Source of the DNA: Gonocerus acuteangulatus
Lineage: Eukaryota > Arthropoda > Insecta > Hemiptera > Coreidae
Reading direction: 5' to 3'
DNA length: 64,000 nt
Assembly: GCA_946811695.1 (NCBI GenBank)
Contig: OX328123.1
Location: forward strand, 31,399,399 to 31,463,398
Position numbers and translations under genes: made by a program. Below are positions 45,531 through 56,319 of the stretch, piece by piece. The notes under the pieces were generated by a model, which ran no database searches, was not told where the DNA came from, and saw only the letters and a list, made by a program, of their open reading frames with translations. The stretch's first letter is position 1; each line of letters starts with the position of its first letter.

Positions 45531-46464
45531 TTGGGTTGTCCGGAAAGAATGCAGGATTTTGGTAATAAAAAAAAAATAATAATAAAAGGATTTTATAACT
45601 GCGTTGTTTAATCAAAATAGTCTCCCATAGTCTCAATATATTTCTCCCAACGTTACGTTTTAATACCGTCTCATTGTTCTTTCATTCTTTAATTCTGAAT
45701 TCTTAGAATTCATAAAGTCAATAAACGTTCTCTAATTCCGTTCAATCCATAAATATTTTTTATTGCAAGTAGTGGTTCAGCCGTCTAAAAAAATTATATT
45801 CATTAGGGAGAAGTCCGGAGAGTAGGGCGGATGTGGCTTGAAAAGGGTAATTTTTGTTTCGGCAAAGAAGTGCAGCACAGACTTCATAGCGCTGATTTTG
45901 TTGGTGATCGTTTAATGTGTGTAAAACCAAACTTTCGAGATTATTCACTTTTCTTGTCGCCTTGAGGTGGTCATGGACGATGGATTTGCTAACTTTAAGT
46001 TTTTCTGCATGTTGCAGAACAATTATTCTGGGGTTTTCTTCCACCGATGATCGCAGAACATCGCCATCAACAGAGGAAGGCCTTCCCCGTCCTTCTTTAT
46101 CTTCAAGGCTGAAGTCTCCATCCCGAAGCTTTTTTAAACCACCTTTGAACAGTGCGCTCATTAACACTACCCTTGCCCCGGACTTCGTTTATGTTTCTAG
46201 GCGTTTGGGTCCGCTTCGGCCGAATTCGGAATTTAAACTTGTAAAAGAAAATCGTACGAAATTCATGGTGTGACATGTAGAAAAGACTGAATTATTTCCA
46301 ACTAGCGAAATTCTACAGAGGTAAACAAACGTAATCACTTAGAAGAGGATTTGTAATAGTTGACATTCATACAAATGGAACGTCCAGTAATCGTAAAAAC
46401 GTTATTATATACAGGATTTTTTAAAAGAAACGTAAAATCTTGCACTATTTTCCGGACAACGCAA
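45531..46464 (-). mobile_element. mariner element, internally deleted
   Basis: 934 bp with inverted ends: TTGGGTTGTCCGGAAA at 45,531 and TTTCCGGACAACGCAA ending at 46,464, each flanked by TA as expected for Tc1/mariner insertion. Full mariners are about 1.3 kb, so roughly 350 bp are missing. Related in end sequence to the mos1/mauritiana-like mariners. Confidence 0.9.
45760..46260 (-). pseudogene. mariner transposase remnant
   Basis: N-terminal DNA-binding half is present: FKGGLKKLRDGDFSLEDKEG, GRPSSVDGD, LKVSKSIVHDHLKA and NNLESLVLHTLNDHQ, the paired HTH and linker of mariner. The sequence then jumps from LLCRNKN to PPYSPD near 45,815, which contains the third catalytic Asp in another frame. 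The part carrying the first two catalytic Asps is deleted. It cannot transpose but keeps ends that could be mobilised in trans. Confidence 0.85.
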
Positions 46465-47680
46465 TAAAATGGAAAATTAATTTATAGAGAACATGATTCT
46501 TATCGGGGCAAATAATGTTTATCAGGGCATGTAATGTTTTTCAAAAGTATGTAAAAAATGCATCAAGAAATAGTGGAATATTCTGCCGGACGTTAGCCTA
46601 GAAGTGAAGGACCCGAAAGAGAACCCGAGAAAATCCTCACAGCGTTGGAATCTCAAAGTACGGATTGAATAAACGGAAGAAAGGTAGACGAGGACGTGAG
46701 GTAAATACTGGAGTCCATCAAGGCTACTCGTTACGCCCATGAATATATCCAGCATCTTCATGTGAAATCTTATTCTCCCTTCCGAAGGATCATAGGGAGA
46801 GGATTGCACTCAAGGTCTTAGGGGAAAAGGGAGGCTTTAGCTTCTTCCGTTCCATATTAGAGAAAATCCTGTCTAGGTCAGGTATTTAGGATCATCGTTC
46901 TCAGTTATCAGACCCAATCTACATCTTGCTATCTCCCAATTAAAAAAGGATTTTTATGAATTATCATTAATGATATTGGTTTAGTTTTATGGTTTCGTCG
47001 TATACCAGAGAAAAAATTAAAATAAAAACGGCATGTGAGTCTGTGTTGAATGTATTTGAGAGGAAATTTGGAAAGAATTTTTCAGGAAAGACTTAGATAC
47101 ATAAATAGTATTTAATCGAAATCTGTTTTTCATTATATGCATTTTTTAGACTGAAAATGTAATAATACTTCTTCGCTGATCAGGTTTGGCGGGCGAAATC
47201 GTAGACCAGTCTTGTAAAGAACAACGGGTGGGTGGATAACAGACTTTGGTGTTCAATACTCGTATTGCTGTTTCCTCCATTCATATGTGTCATGATTGTA
47301 GTTTGTAGAGTAGAATTATGTGAATGTATGATAATATGAATGGAACTATCGGTAATATGGATGAAATAGAGCCGAGCGTGGGCGATCCGAGGAAGCCCTT
47401 CCATTGAGGATAATGCTAATACGCTATCGATCTACTGAATGGAGCCATGCCAGACTTCTAGAGCAGCCTGCTGTCCATTCATAAAACTAGTTTCCATTGA
47501 TATAACTCACTCCAGTACTCCCACGTGTAAGGCCTACTTGGAAACTGTTCAGAATACATTAAATTCAGCCTACCATATTACTTTTGTACGGATGTTGCAG
47601 ATGTTAACAAGCCTGAACCAAAACACTATTTTATTTTTTTTAGCAACGTAGGTGTATAATACAGACAATAAATGGTATTT
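46465..47680. other. no recognisable gene
   Basis: A 95-codon minus frame at 46,522-46,809 (with FLGFSFGSFTSRLTSGRIFH) and a 70-codon plus frame at 47,439-47,651 have no motif I can name. Neither has clear splice context. Confidence 0.35.
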
Positions 47681-47686
47681 TAAAAA

Positions 47687-48588
47687 GTCCGTCACGCAGA
47701 AGCTGCATAACTAAGCACTTTCCTCAGAATTTGGGTAGTGTAGACTGCTTTCCAGAACAATTTGCTTAAAATATCCTACATAAATAAAATAAAAATATGA
47801 ATAGTTCTCTTTCAATTTTGTAATGAGTAACTGTTAAATTATTAATTTTGTAATTAATTTGCTTCCAGAGTTATGTTTACATATGGTAACTACTACACTA
47901 TTTAATAAATACAAAAAACTTCATATTTTCGTCTTTTGATCTGACGCAGGAACAGGATACAGTCCCTCTAATTGTAGAGAGCGCTCCTTCTGGCGGCCTA
48001 GCGAACCTAATTCTATTGAAATATATTACAAAGTAAACCCCTCTTTCCGATTGACCGATTTAGCTCATTTTTACAACACTTCTTTCCAATGAGTTACCCA
48101 CGACGTATATCGCGTTTCGTTACAATACACCAGAAATTACTACCGGTATGAGTATATCAGTAATTTGAGTCCGGAGTAAACTCCCCCCTCCTAATGAACC
48201 GATTTAGTTTATTTTTACAACACATTTTTACCTGTAGATTACCACTACGAATACCGAGTTTTGTCGAAATATAACAAAAATCACGGCTGGTAGTGGCGAA
48301 TTGCTATTGTGGGTCCGAAGTAAACCCCCCCTCCTAATGAACCGATTTAGTTAATTTTTACATCTCACTTTTCTCTCTAGATTACCACTACGAATACCAA
48401 GTTTCGTTGAAATATAACAAATATTACGGCTGGCATGGTCAAATTAGTGTTTTGGGTTCGGGGTAAACCCCCCCTTCCGGTGGACCGATTTTGGTGGTTA
48501 ATGAAATCGTTCAATCGTTTGCTAATTGAATGCTATATACCAAGTTTCGTGACGAAAAAACAAAAACTCTGACCGCTATCGTGTTAGC

Positions 48589-48679
<91 letters not shown>

Positions 48680-48803
48680 AATTTTAACGGGGGTCATTTT
48701 CGGTGTCTACTAGGTAGGACCGATAAAGATTTGAAAACATTTTTCAAAAATTCCGTCATGAGTGCAACCTCAATAGCTACTTTCCTTCGGAGGAAAGTGC
48801 TAA
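47687..48803 (+). mobile_element. family A Helitron-like element, most complete copy
   Basis: 1.1 kb, non-coding. 5' terminus GTCCGTCACGCAGAAGCTGC, then subterminal block AGCACTTTCCTC (47,714-47,725). About 0.5 kb of ~140-bp subrepeats (each with a CGAATACC-AGTTTCGTTG block) lead to a long (TA)n array (48,591-48,679) and TTTTAACGGGGGTCATTTTC. The end is a hairpin ACTTTCC-ttcgga-GGAAAGT (48,779-48,798) followed by G and CTAA. The 3' GAGGAAAGTGCT is an exact inverted repeat of the 5' block. No protein is coded. Architecture matches non-autonomous Helentron/HINE (HLE2) elements such as Drosophila INE-1, by inference. Confidence 0.75.
48591..48679. repeat. (TA)n microsatellite inside family A element
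   Basis: About 44 TA units with one CA interruption, just inside the 3' end of the element. Confidence 0.95.
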
Positions 48804-48949
48804 AAAACGAAAACGAAAATGAATTAAATTATAGGTGAAACAGATGGAAGATCAATGAATCATCAGGTCAAACTTCACATATGTTTACTTATTCTCCTAT
48901 TCATGTTTCATCTATTTTTGATGCCTCTTCAGGGAAATATGTTAGGAAT

Positions 48950-49110
48950 GAAAAGTCTCACAACCTCAAGTAGAAGAAGAGAACGTCCCACCAGTATGGT
49001 TATGTCAAGATTGGTCTTAGATTCAATAAATCAAGAATAATGGAGATAATTTAGATGACAGATTATCGATTGGCATGCTTTTAAAATTAATTTTCTGAAG
49101 AAACATAGGT
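48950..49110. repeat. direct repeat, copy 1
   Basis: About 155 bp shared with 50,704-50,862, including GAAGAAGAGAACGTCCCACC and GTCAAGATTGGTCTTRGATT. Confidence 0.85.
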
Positions 49111-49207
49111 GTAAATAATTAAAATATCTTATGTTATCCTTCGGTTTTGGAGCTTTTGTCTTTCTCCGCACCACTGTGCGCCTTAACACTCAATGTCACC
49201 ATATAAG

Positions 49208-49340
49208 AAAGTTCGACTGTCAGGAACTGCGTCATGTGAGCGAATTACCTTTCTTATCCTCAGTATCATTTGGAAAGCTTTCAATACAAACAGTTAATGT
49301 TGTGTTAATCATTCGTGAAAAAGGTACAAATTTATAATGA
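49208..49340 (+). repeat. degraded family B 5' end
   Basis: GTTCGACTGTCAGGAACTGC, GTCATGTGAGCGAATTACC and TTTCTTATCC match the family B 5' terminus (compare 53,443). No downstream body. Confidence 0.6.
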
Positions 49341-49342
49341 AA

Positions 49343-49700
49343 TTTTAAAGCAAAGCGAGTATCCAGAGCGGATATTACTCCATGAAGTATCATCATAGTT
49401 AGTTATCATATTTTAAAGCAAAGCGACACCTTAGACGCGACAAAAGGTAACTGACTATCCAGAGCGGATATTAATCTATGAAGTATCATCATAGTTAGTT
49501 ATCATATTTTAAAGCAAAGCGACACCTTAGACGCGACAAAAGGTAACTGACTATCCAGAGCGGATATTACTCTATGAAGTATCATCATAGTTAGTTATCA
49601 TATTTTAAAGCAAAGCGACACCTTAGACGCGACAAAAGGTAACTGACTATCCAGAGCGGATATTACTCCATGAAGTATCATCATAGTTAGTTATCATATT
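49343..49700. repeat. 96-bp minisatellite, ~3.7 copies
   Basis: Unit boundaries at TTTTAAAGCAAAGCGACACC (49,411; 49,507; 49,603), with a shorter first copy from 49,343 that lacks about 28 bp. Copies are nearly identical, suggesting recent amplification. Confidence 0.95.
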
Positions 49701-49959
49701 ACGATTTCTCTGAATATGATCGCCCTATCAAAAAAGAATAGGAAATAAAAAAAAAACAAAAAAACATTCAATTAGATTTTTTACATTTACTGCAATTTCC
49801 TAACTGGTTTTGAGATATATATAGGCAATATCCCCCAAAAATCTGGTTTTGCCACTTCTCTCAAAAACCCTATTTTTCTCGACACCAATTATAGACTAGA
49901 AAATGGATGCAGTAGATTAGCCTACTGCCTAGGAGAAGCCTAGTGACACAAAAACGAAA

Positions 49960-50220
49960 GCTTTACGATTTTTTCGCACGAATTTCGCCAAAAACAACTA
50001 TGTTCCGGTCGACGGATTCTGCTGGTTAATGATCTCGACCTTTCAAATCACACAATATATTTGTGTACTAAGTTTCATTAAAATCGGTCCATTCTGGAGT
50101 GAGCTAGAGGGAAAATAGACAAATATATATATATATATATAGTACTTCCGGATTGCACGCGAAGTTAACCTCATAAGCGGGGTCCTTCCCATGAAGGGAG
50201 GGGAACCGTGCATATATAAA
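49960..50220 (+). repeat. family B remnant, 3' part
   Basis: CGAAAGCTTTACGATTTTTTC, GCTGGTTAATGATCTCGACC, TTTCATTAAAATCGGTCCAT, a short (TA)n and CTTCCGGATTGCACGCGAAG follow the same order as 55,930-56,290. It ends with a decayed hairpin near 50,190-50,205. Confidence 0.65.
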
Positions 50221-50289
50221 ATATCAAAACTATTCATGCTTATTTCCTATTTATATCGGTTATATTATATGGATTCTTCAATAGTGCGT

Positions 50290-50345
50290 CTCAAACTAAC
50301 TTGCTAAGAAACTAGCTTAGTTATGCAGCTCCCGCGTAACGGAGT
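50290..50345 (-). repeat. family A 5' terminus fragment
   Basis: On minus: ACTCCGTTACGCGGGAGCTG and CATAACTAAGC, a diverged family A start with no body attached. Confidence 0.5.
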
Positions 50346-50597
50346 CTATAGGATAACTATATTATTTTTAGCTACTCCTTGTAGGAACACAGCACAACAA
50401 AATTCCAGCTTTGGTGCATTGAAAATGGATGAGTTTTACAACTAGATCCACCCCCACTCCACCCTCCCTAAGTAGGAGGAAGGGAGGGGGTGATGACGTC
50501 AGGACCGAAGTAATTTCCTCTTTAGGTCTCCGATAATCCTCCCTTCAAGGTCTCTAGGCTGAATATCACAAATCTCACCTCTAACAACAATTCTTTT

Positions 50598-50700
50598 CTT
50601 AACTTCTAAATTGTAAACTTGGTGGGAAATAGTAATCCAGATTTTTGGTGAGTCTGGTCTTTGGGAGTCTGCTGATGTGCCCATAAAATTTTAGTCGTCT
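50598..50700 (-). pseudogene. RTE-like LINE C-terminal fragment
   Basis: The minus frame from 50,700 reads RRLKFYGHISRLPKTRLTKN and stops at TAA near 50,598. 'RRL-x-F-x-GH-x-x-R-x-P' is the conserved C-terminal block of RTE-type polymerases. Very short and surrounded by frames that no longer match. Confidence 0.5.
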
Positions 50701-50703
50701 CTT

Positions 50704-50862
50704 TTGAATTAAAAGACTTGCAACCTCAACTAGAAGAAGAGAACGTCCCACCAGTATGGTTACGTCAAGATTGGTCTTGGATTGAATGACTCAAGTAAAA
50801 TAGAGATAATTCAGAAGACAGATTATCGAATGGAATACTTTAAAATTAATTACCAGAAGAAA
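50704..50862. repeat. direct repeat, copy 2
   Basis: Copy of 48,950-49,110, here adjoining the RTE-like fragment and a 17-bp A-run. It is probably part of the same LINE family. Confidence 0.8.
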
Positions 50863-50914
50863 TAAAAAAAAAAAAAAAAATCAGTCCACAGGTCACGAGG
50901 ATAAAAAGCTTTAG

Positions 50915-50992
50915 TGCTTGCTCGGGATTGGAACTCAGAACCTTCAGCATATTAGTCCAGTGCTCTACCACTGAGCTAACCCCGTCCCCTAA
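50915..50992 (-). ncRNA. tRNA-like pol III unit (SINE head or tRNA pseudogene)
   Basis: On minus, GGGGTTAGCTCAGTGGTAGA has a perfect A box (TAGCTCAGTGG). AGTTCCAATCCC is a B box with one change from GTTCGAATCC. Spacing is as in a tRNA, but acceptor and anticodon stems do not pair. About 35 nt further the minus strand enters a T17 run (50,864-50,880), which would terminate pol III. Confidence 0.6.
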
Positions 50993-51163
50993 ACGAGTAT
51001 GAAAGCCAAACGAAATTTAAAGATATTAGGAAACGAAATAAATATTATATAATAATCGCAGCTAATACAATAAGTTTACCGTAGTCTATTGCCCCAAGAA
51101 ATGTATCGAATTCTTGCGGCCAGTTTTCTCATGTTAAAATAATACACTTTATTAATTTGATCC

Positions 51164-51650
51164 TTGCCTTGTCAAGTAGTCTACAGTCGAATATATAACA
51201 TGGTCGTTATATTAAAAACTGCCTCTCCCATCGCCCGAAATAATGCGTATAATGAAGGAAGTGTGAAGTCTTTGCTGAGAGAAACTAGTCATGGTAAATG
51301 GCTTAAAAGATGGAACATAATAGAAAAAATATCACATTTAAAGATGTTCATACCACAAATAGAACACCCAAAAACAGTTCTACCTTTGACATTCGCACTG
51401 ACACAACTACTGACAGGACATGGAAATACAAACTCATACTTATACAGACACTGACACATGTACATGCGATAACCACACAATACAGACTTACACTCACTTA
51501 ATATACGAATGCAGACAAACACATTTAAAAAACTCTATTAAAGAATGGCCTATCAGCCCCAAAAAAACTATTTACTGATTATTTCACCATTTTAAATAAA
51601 TTAGCAACAAATATTTACCAACTGAGAGAAGAAAGAGGCACGTCCTGATA
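51164..51650 (+). pseudogene. R1-like LINE C-terminus
   Basis: The frame at 51,164-51,454 ends TFALTQLLTGHGNTNSYLYR, the LTQ-LTGHG motif of R1/LOA-type proteins. After a frame change, CTCDNH...YEC (about 51,460-51,510) gives the C-terminal zinc motif, and a further frame change at an A-run near 51,563 leads to a TGA at about 51,650. 5'-truncated. Confidence 0.7.
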
Positions 51651-51719
51651 AGAGTATGTCCCATTAATACATAAGTTTTAATTTTGTATAACAATTTTGT
51701 TTATTTAATAAGAAATAGT

Positions 51720-53440
51720 TTATTTTCATGGTCATAAGTCATAGCCTAGATTAAGTACGAGTGTCAAACTTACAAGTATTTTTTTTTTTTTAAACTTTAA
51801 ATTTGAGCTAATAAGTATGCTCTGTGACCAGTCAGTATTTAATTTATTCTTAGTAATCTTTATATAATTTGTTTTCGGTGTCCGATGTAAGTCTTTGAAT
51901 TGATTTTTTTCTCAATATGTGTTTAACAGTGATGTTGCGAGTTTTATTATACATAGTTATCAGTCCATCATGTTGTCTATGATAGTTATGATACGTTATC
52001 TCTGACAGCACGGAACTAATCTAATGTTTACTATACATAGAAAGCGTCATGCTGAGAATGCACGAGCCAAATCTGTGAGATCGATGTCCGACTACCTATA
52101 TTCCCAGAACACAGCATCATCAGCTATAAAGATACTGAGAAGTCTTTCCGTCGAACCTCAATCTAAAATCTACCTTACCATCTCTTGGCAGAAAGCAATT
52201 CAATGTCTTGAAAGTACATCGGCGATTCGATATCAGTTATCGAAACTAAAATAAATCGAAAATTCGGAACGGTGTTTCCTGCGCGAAAGGCGCTCCTTAA
52301 TTGTTATTGTTAAATGTTTGGGATTATATACTATAGATGGACCCTTTTTTCAATAAAAGAAAATGATTTCTTTTAGGGAAAAAATACTTCGGTCTGATTC
52401 CATTTCTTGTTTGTTTTTTTTCTTCTCTTTTAGTTCTCAGAGAGAATTGGAGAATTGCCCTGATAAGCTCACTTGAGAAGGTTGATGTTGGAACTTCTGT
52501 GTAATTCTTTAATACACACTGTACATCCCAACACGTTAGCTGCGATACATGACCCACGGGACATCTAAGGCGTTATCTCCCAATACAAGAGGAATTCGAG
52601 GTGTGCACCCTTTCAGTGCGGGCAATTGTTTCTGGAGGAAATTAAAACTCTTCATTTTAATATCACAAATCTGCGTAAAGTATTGAATATTTTGGTTTAA
52701 TATTTCTGAGAACATGTGTGTTTGTCCCCGCGGATAAGTACCACACTCTGGCCAGTTCAAATCACCCTATAAACGTTACATGTTGCGGGGAACATGCAGT
52801 CTTAACGCAAGCATGTCAGGATGTGTTCTCTCTCATTGGGGCCACAGGGACGACTGTTGTCAAGTCTTGGCTTATAAACAACTAACTGTTTAGCAATAAA
52901 TTTGTAATCGTGGACATCAAAAGACCTTTGATTTCCAAAGACCAGGTTTCATGAACATGCGGAAACCTACTTGTCCCGGCAGAAAGAAAGACGATTAAGT
53001 CTAGGCTACTGCGATAAGATTCGGAGAGAGAACCTAATAAAAAAGCAAAGCACAACAGTTTCTGCAGTGGGTGCCCAGACAATCCAGGGTATTCCTTAGA
53101 TTGTTTTAATGGAACGTATGATTATAGTATAATAAGTTAGTTATATTGTTTTGTTAATGATTTGGAAAATAATTTTGAAAAATTGTTTCAGAACTCTTAT
53201 AACTTCAAACTGATTTGTAATTGATTATTGATACTATACTTTTATATATACTTACGACAATTCTTTTGATTACCGTTTGAGCAGAAATTTTACTAATAAT
53301 GACAACTTATTGTTTACTTAATGGTCTCTTTGGCTTGTAAATAATATATAATTTAAAAAAAAAAAAAAAAAAAAAAATAGATCAACCTCCTGCTTTGGAG
53401 AAAAGTTCAGCAATTACTCCACAAACGATCCTAAAAAAAA
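51720..53440. other. no recognisable gene
   Basis: Unassigned. A 76-codon plus frame at 52,024-52,254 (peptide with SIRYQLSKLK-like basic end) is not recognisable. A 22-bp A-run lies at about 53,354-53,377. Confidence 0.35.
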
Positions 53441-53442
53441 AA

Positions 53443-54163
53443 GTCCGATTCGCAGGAACTGCGTCATCTTAGCGCGGTTCCGTTCTTATCTCTAGTGTTT
53501 ATGAAGGCATAGAATAGAAACAGTTATTACTTTGTTTAGATCAATAGCGAAACACCTATCCAAATGAAATCTCAAACTAACCAGTCTTGAAAGGTCTTGA
53601 TTTACAATCTTACCTGTATGGGTCAGCTATCCCATAAGTCGGGCAGAAAGGCCTCCGCACAGAGGCATTTGGAAAACCTTGGGATCTCTCTCTTTGAACG
53701 CTACATTTTTAACAATAAATTGATCTTCTTATTTTACTTAATCTGTTTTATTGTCAAATACATTATCCGACTATAAGCAATTTAAAAATAACAAGGAATA
53801 AAATAGACAAAAAGAACCATTCGAATAAACGAAATCAATTACTTTAAAGTTTTAAGCACTTATTTCTCCGATTGACATCGCCTAATTAAAACTTTCTTTA
53901 GAACCTTTTTTGTAGAGCATTTAGTAAGCTTTCGAATGGTAACCATCTGCTTCGCAATATTGTCAACGGTTTTCGAGATACTAACGAAAGTATACAAAGT
54001 TACCAAAACTTTTCTTGTCTGTTAATAAAATATTTTATTCTAACCCTTTCTTTACTCCAAACATAACCAAAATTTCAAGATATTAGTGTTGATGAAATTC
54101 GAACATGCAGAAAATGTTTCAACTGAATCCCATAATTCTAAGTACCAAAATCAAAGACAAAAA
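53443..54163 (+). repeat. family B element, 5' portion
   Basis: Starts GTCCGATTCGCAGGAACTGC with TTAGCGCGGTTCC close by, and is cut off where a second family B element starts at 54,164. The break lies at a point that corresponds to about 55,790 in the second copy, so the second element inserted into, or replaced the rest of, the first. Confidence 0.75.
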
Positions 54164-54299
54164 GTCCGACTCGCAGGAACTGCCTCATCTTAGCGCGGTT
54201 CCGTTCTTATCCCTAGTCTAATTTCGAAAGATTAAAATAGAAGCAGTTATTATTTTGTTGAGAGGAGATCGTTGACCGTTGATGATGCAAGGTAGGGAT

Positions 54300-54435
54300 T
54301 GTCCGGGTTAGGTCACTGCTACTTAATAATACATACCCCATATGTGTATGTATGTGGGCATATATATGTACATATGTGTGCGTGTATATGTGTATGTGTA
54401 TATGCATATATATAAATATATATATATATATATTA

Positions 54436-54481
<46 letters not shown>

Positions 54482-54644
54482 AGGTATATTTACATAGATA
54501 TGTGCATATATTAGTGTTAAATATGTCCTACTTGTATTTACAGCCCTGATGAAGGCTTGAAGTTCAAGCCGAAACGTCGGCACAATAAAACCATTTTTAC
54601 GATAAAATGTAGTTTTATTAAGTAGCAGTGACCGAATCCTGACA
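54300..54644 (+). mobile_element. small inverted-repeat element carrying a hammerhead-like motif
   Basis: Ends TGTCCGGGTTAGGTCACTGC... (54,300-54,330) and ...GCAGTGACCGAATCCTGACA (54,615-54,644) form ~30-bp imperfect inverted repeats. Inside are a TA/CA-rich array (54,350-54,480) and the ribozyme-like hairpin. Absent from the mirror-image element at 56.6-58.7 kb, so it is a later insertion. Could be a Penelope-related terminal fragment or a MITE. Confidence 0.6.
54543..54581 (+). ncRNA. hammerhead ribozyme-like motif
   Basis: GCC (stem I), CTGATGA core at 54,546-54,552, one extra A, then stem II GGCTTGA/TCAAGCC (54,554-54,560 with 54,564-54,570, 3-nt loop), GAAA, the palindromic ACGT (54,574-54,577) as a possible intermolecular stem III, C as the base before the cleavage site, and GGC completing stem I. 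Hammerheads with very short stem III that act as dimers are known in Penelope-like elements and retrozymes. The extra A after the core is a deviation and activity is unproven. Confidence 0.5.
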
Positions 54645-56092
54645 GTTATATTTTGGTTCCACCAGTCTTGAAAGGTAGGATATACAATCTTACCTGGAAG
54701 GGTCGGCAACACTAGAAACCGTCCCGCTAGTTACAAGGTCTTGGAATCTTGGAACTCTATATTTCTAACAATAAATTGTTTTTGTTATTTTACTTAACCT
54801 GTTTTATTTTCGAATACATTATTCAACTATAAGCAATTAAAAAATAACAAGGAATAAAATACAGACAAAAAGAACACTTCGAATAAGCGAAATCAATTAC
54901 TTTAAAGCTTTAAGCTCTTATTTCTCCGATTGACATCGTCTAATCAAAACTCGCATTAGAACCTTTCAAAACATTTCATTATTTCTAGCAATAGAAAATT
55001 GGTCTCATTTTACCTATCCTGTTTTACACACAAATACATTTTCCTAACATAAGAAATTACAAAAATAAAAATCAATAAAAAACTAAGGGAAAGAGACAAA
55101 AATTACAAAAAGAACGACAAACACCCGTTCATAAGAACTAAACAGACGTATTTGAAGTTTTAAGCTCTTATTTCTCCGATTGACATCGTCTAATCAAAAC
55201 TCGCATTAGAACCTTTTATGTAGAGCATTTAATAAGCTTTCTAATGGTATTCTTCCGTTTACCAAAATTCTCAACAGTTTTCGAGATATTAATGAAAGTT
55301 CCCAAAATTTATATTATTTCTAGCAACAGAAAATTGGCCTCATTTTTCATATCCTGCTTTACACACAAAATTTTCGCAACATAAGAAATTACAAAAATAA
55401 AAAGCAATAAAAAACGAAGGGAATGAGACAAAAATTACAACAAGAACGACAAAAACCCGTTCATAAGAAAAAAACAGACGTATTTGAAGTTTTAAGCACT
55501 TATTTCTCCGATTGACATAACCTAATCAAAAATAGTTTTAGAATCTTTTTTGTAGACCATTTAGTAAGCTTTCAAATAGTTTCTATCCACTTACCACGAT
55601 TTCCCAACCGTGTTCGAGATATTAATGAAAGTATACGAACTTCCCAAAACTTTTCATGTCTGTTCATAAAATATTTTATTCTAACCCTTCCTTAACTCCA
55701 AACGTAACAAAACTTTCAACATATTAGTTTTAATGAAAGTAGAACATGCAGATAAAGTTTCAACTGAATCCCGTAATTCTAAGTACCCAAACCAAAAACA
55801 GTATTCAAAAACTATTTTTCCAATTTTCTCGAAAACGGTTAAAGCGATCGCCTTCAAAATGGTTTCATTCGTTTTCCTAGCCCAGGAATCATATAAAACG
55901 AGTACTTACAAGCTTATGAACTCAAAAACGTAAGCGTTACGATTTTTTCTGCGCGAATTTCGCCCCAAACTCCATCTTCCAGTGGGCGGATTTTGCTGGT
56001 TAACAAACTTGACCTTTCATATTGGACGACTGATTTTTGTACCAAATTTCATCAAAATCGGACCATCAGGTAAGCCAGAAATGAGCGAACAG

Positions 56093-56183
<91 letters not shown>

Positions 56184-56319
56184 AATTTGAACCACCGTTA
56201 TTTTCGGTCTCTAGGGGTTCTGAAACGCGAAATTTTCCTGTCGGCACTTCCGGATTGTTTCATTGTATCAACCTTATAAGCGGGGTTCCTCCCTATGGGG
56301 GAGGGAGGAACCGCGCTAA

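Larger units (their letters stand above)
54164..56319 (+). mobile_element. family B Helitron-like element (left half of palindrome)
   Basis: 5' end GTCCGACTCGCAGGAACTGC; subterminal TTAGCGCGGTTCC (54,190-54,202). ~250-340-bp internal subrepeats carry TTTTAAGC-CTTATTTCTCCG and GAAAATTGG-CTCATTTT blocks. Then come GCTGGTTAACAAACTTGACC, TTTCATCAAAATCGGACC and a (TA)n array (56,097-56,181). The 3' hairpin GGTTCCTCCC/GGGAGGAACC (56,284-56,312) is followed by GCG and CTAA. The last 13 bases, GGAACCGCGCTAA, invert the 5' block exactly. Non-coding. A 345-bp inverted-repeat insert lies at 54,300-54,644. Confidence 0.78.

Noticed and set aside
46522..46809. 95-codon minus frame as a gene
   Set aside because: No recognisable motif, no splice context, and no sign of conservation that can be judged here.
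49343..49700. CRISPR-like spaced repeats
   Set aside because: The whole 96-bp unit repeats without variable spacers; it is a minisatellite in a eukaryotic context.
50915..50992. Functional tRNA gene
   Set aside because: A and B boxes are present but acceptor and anticodon stems do not pair.
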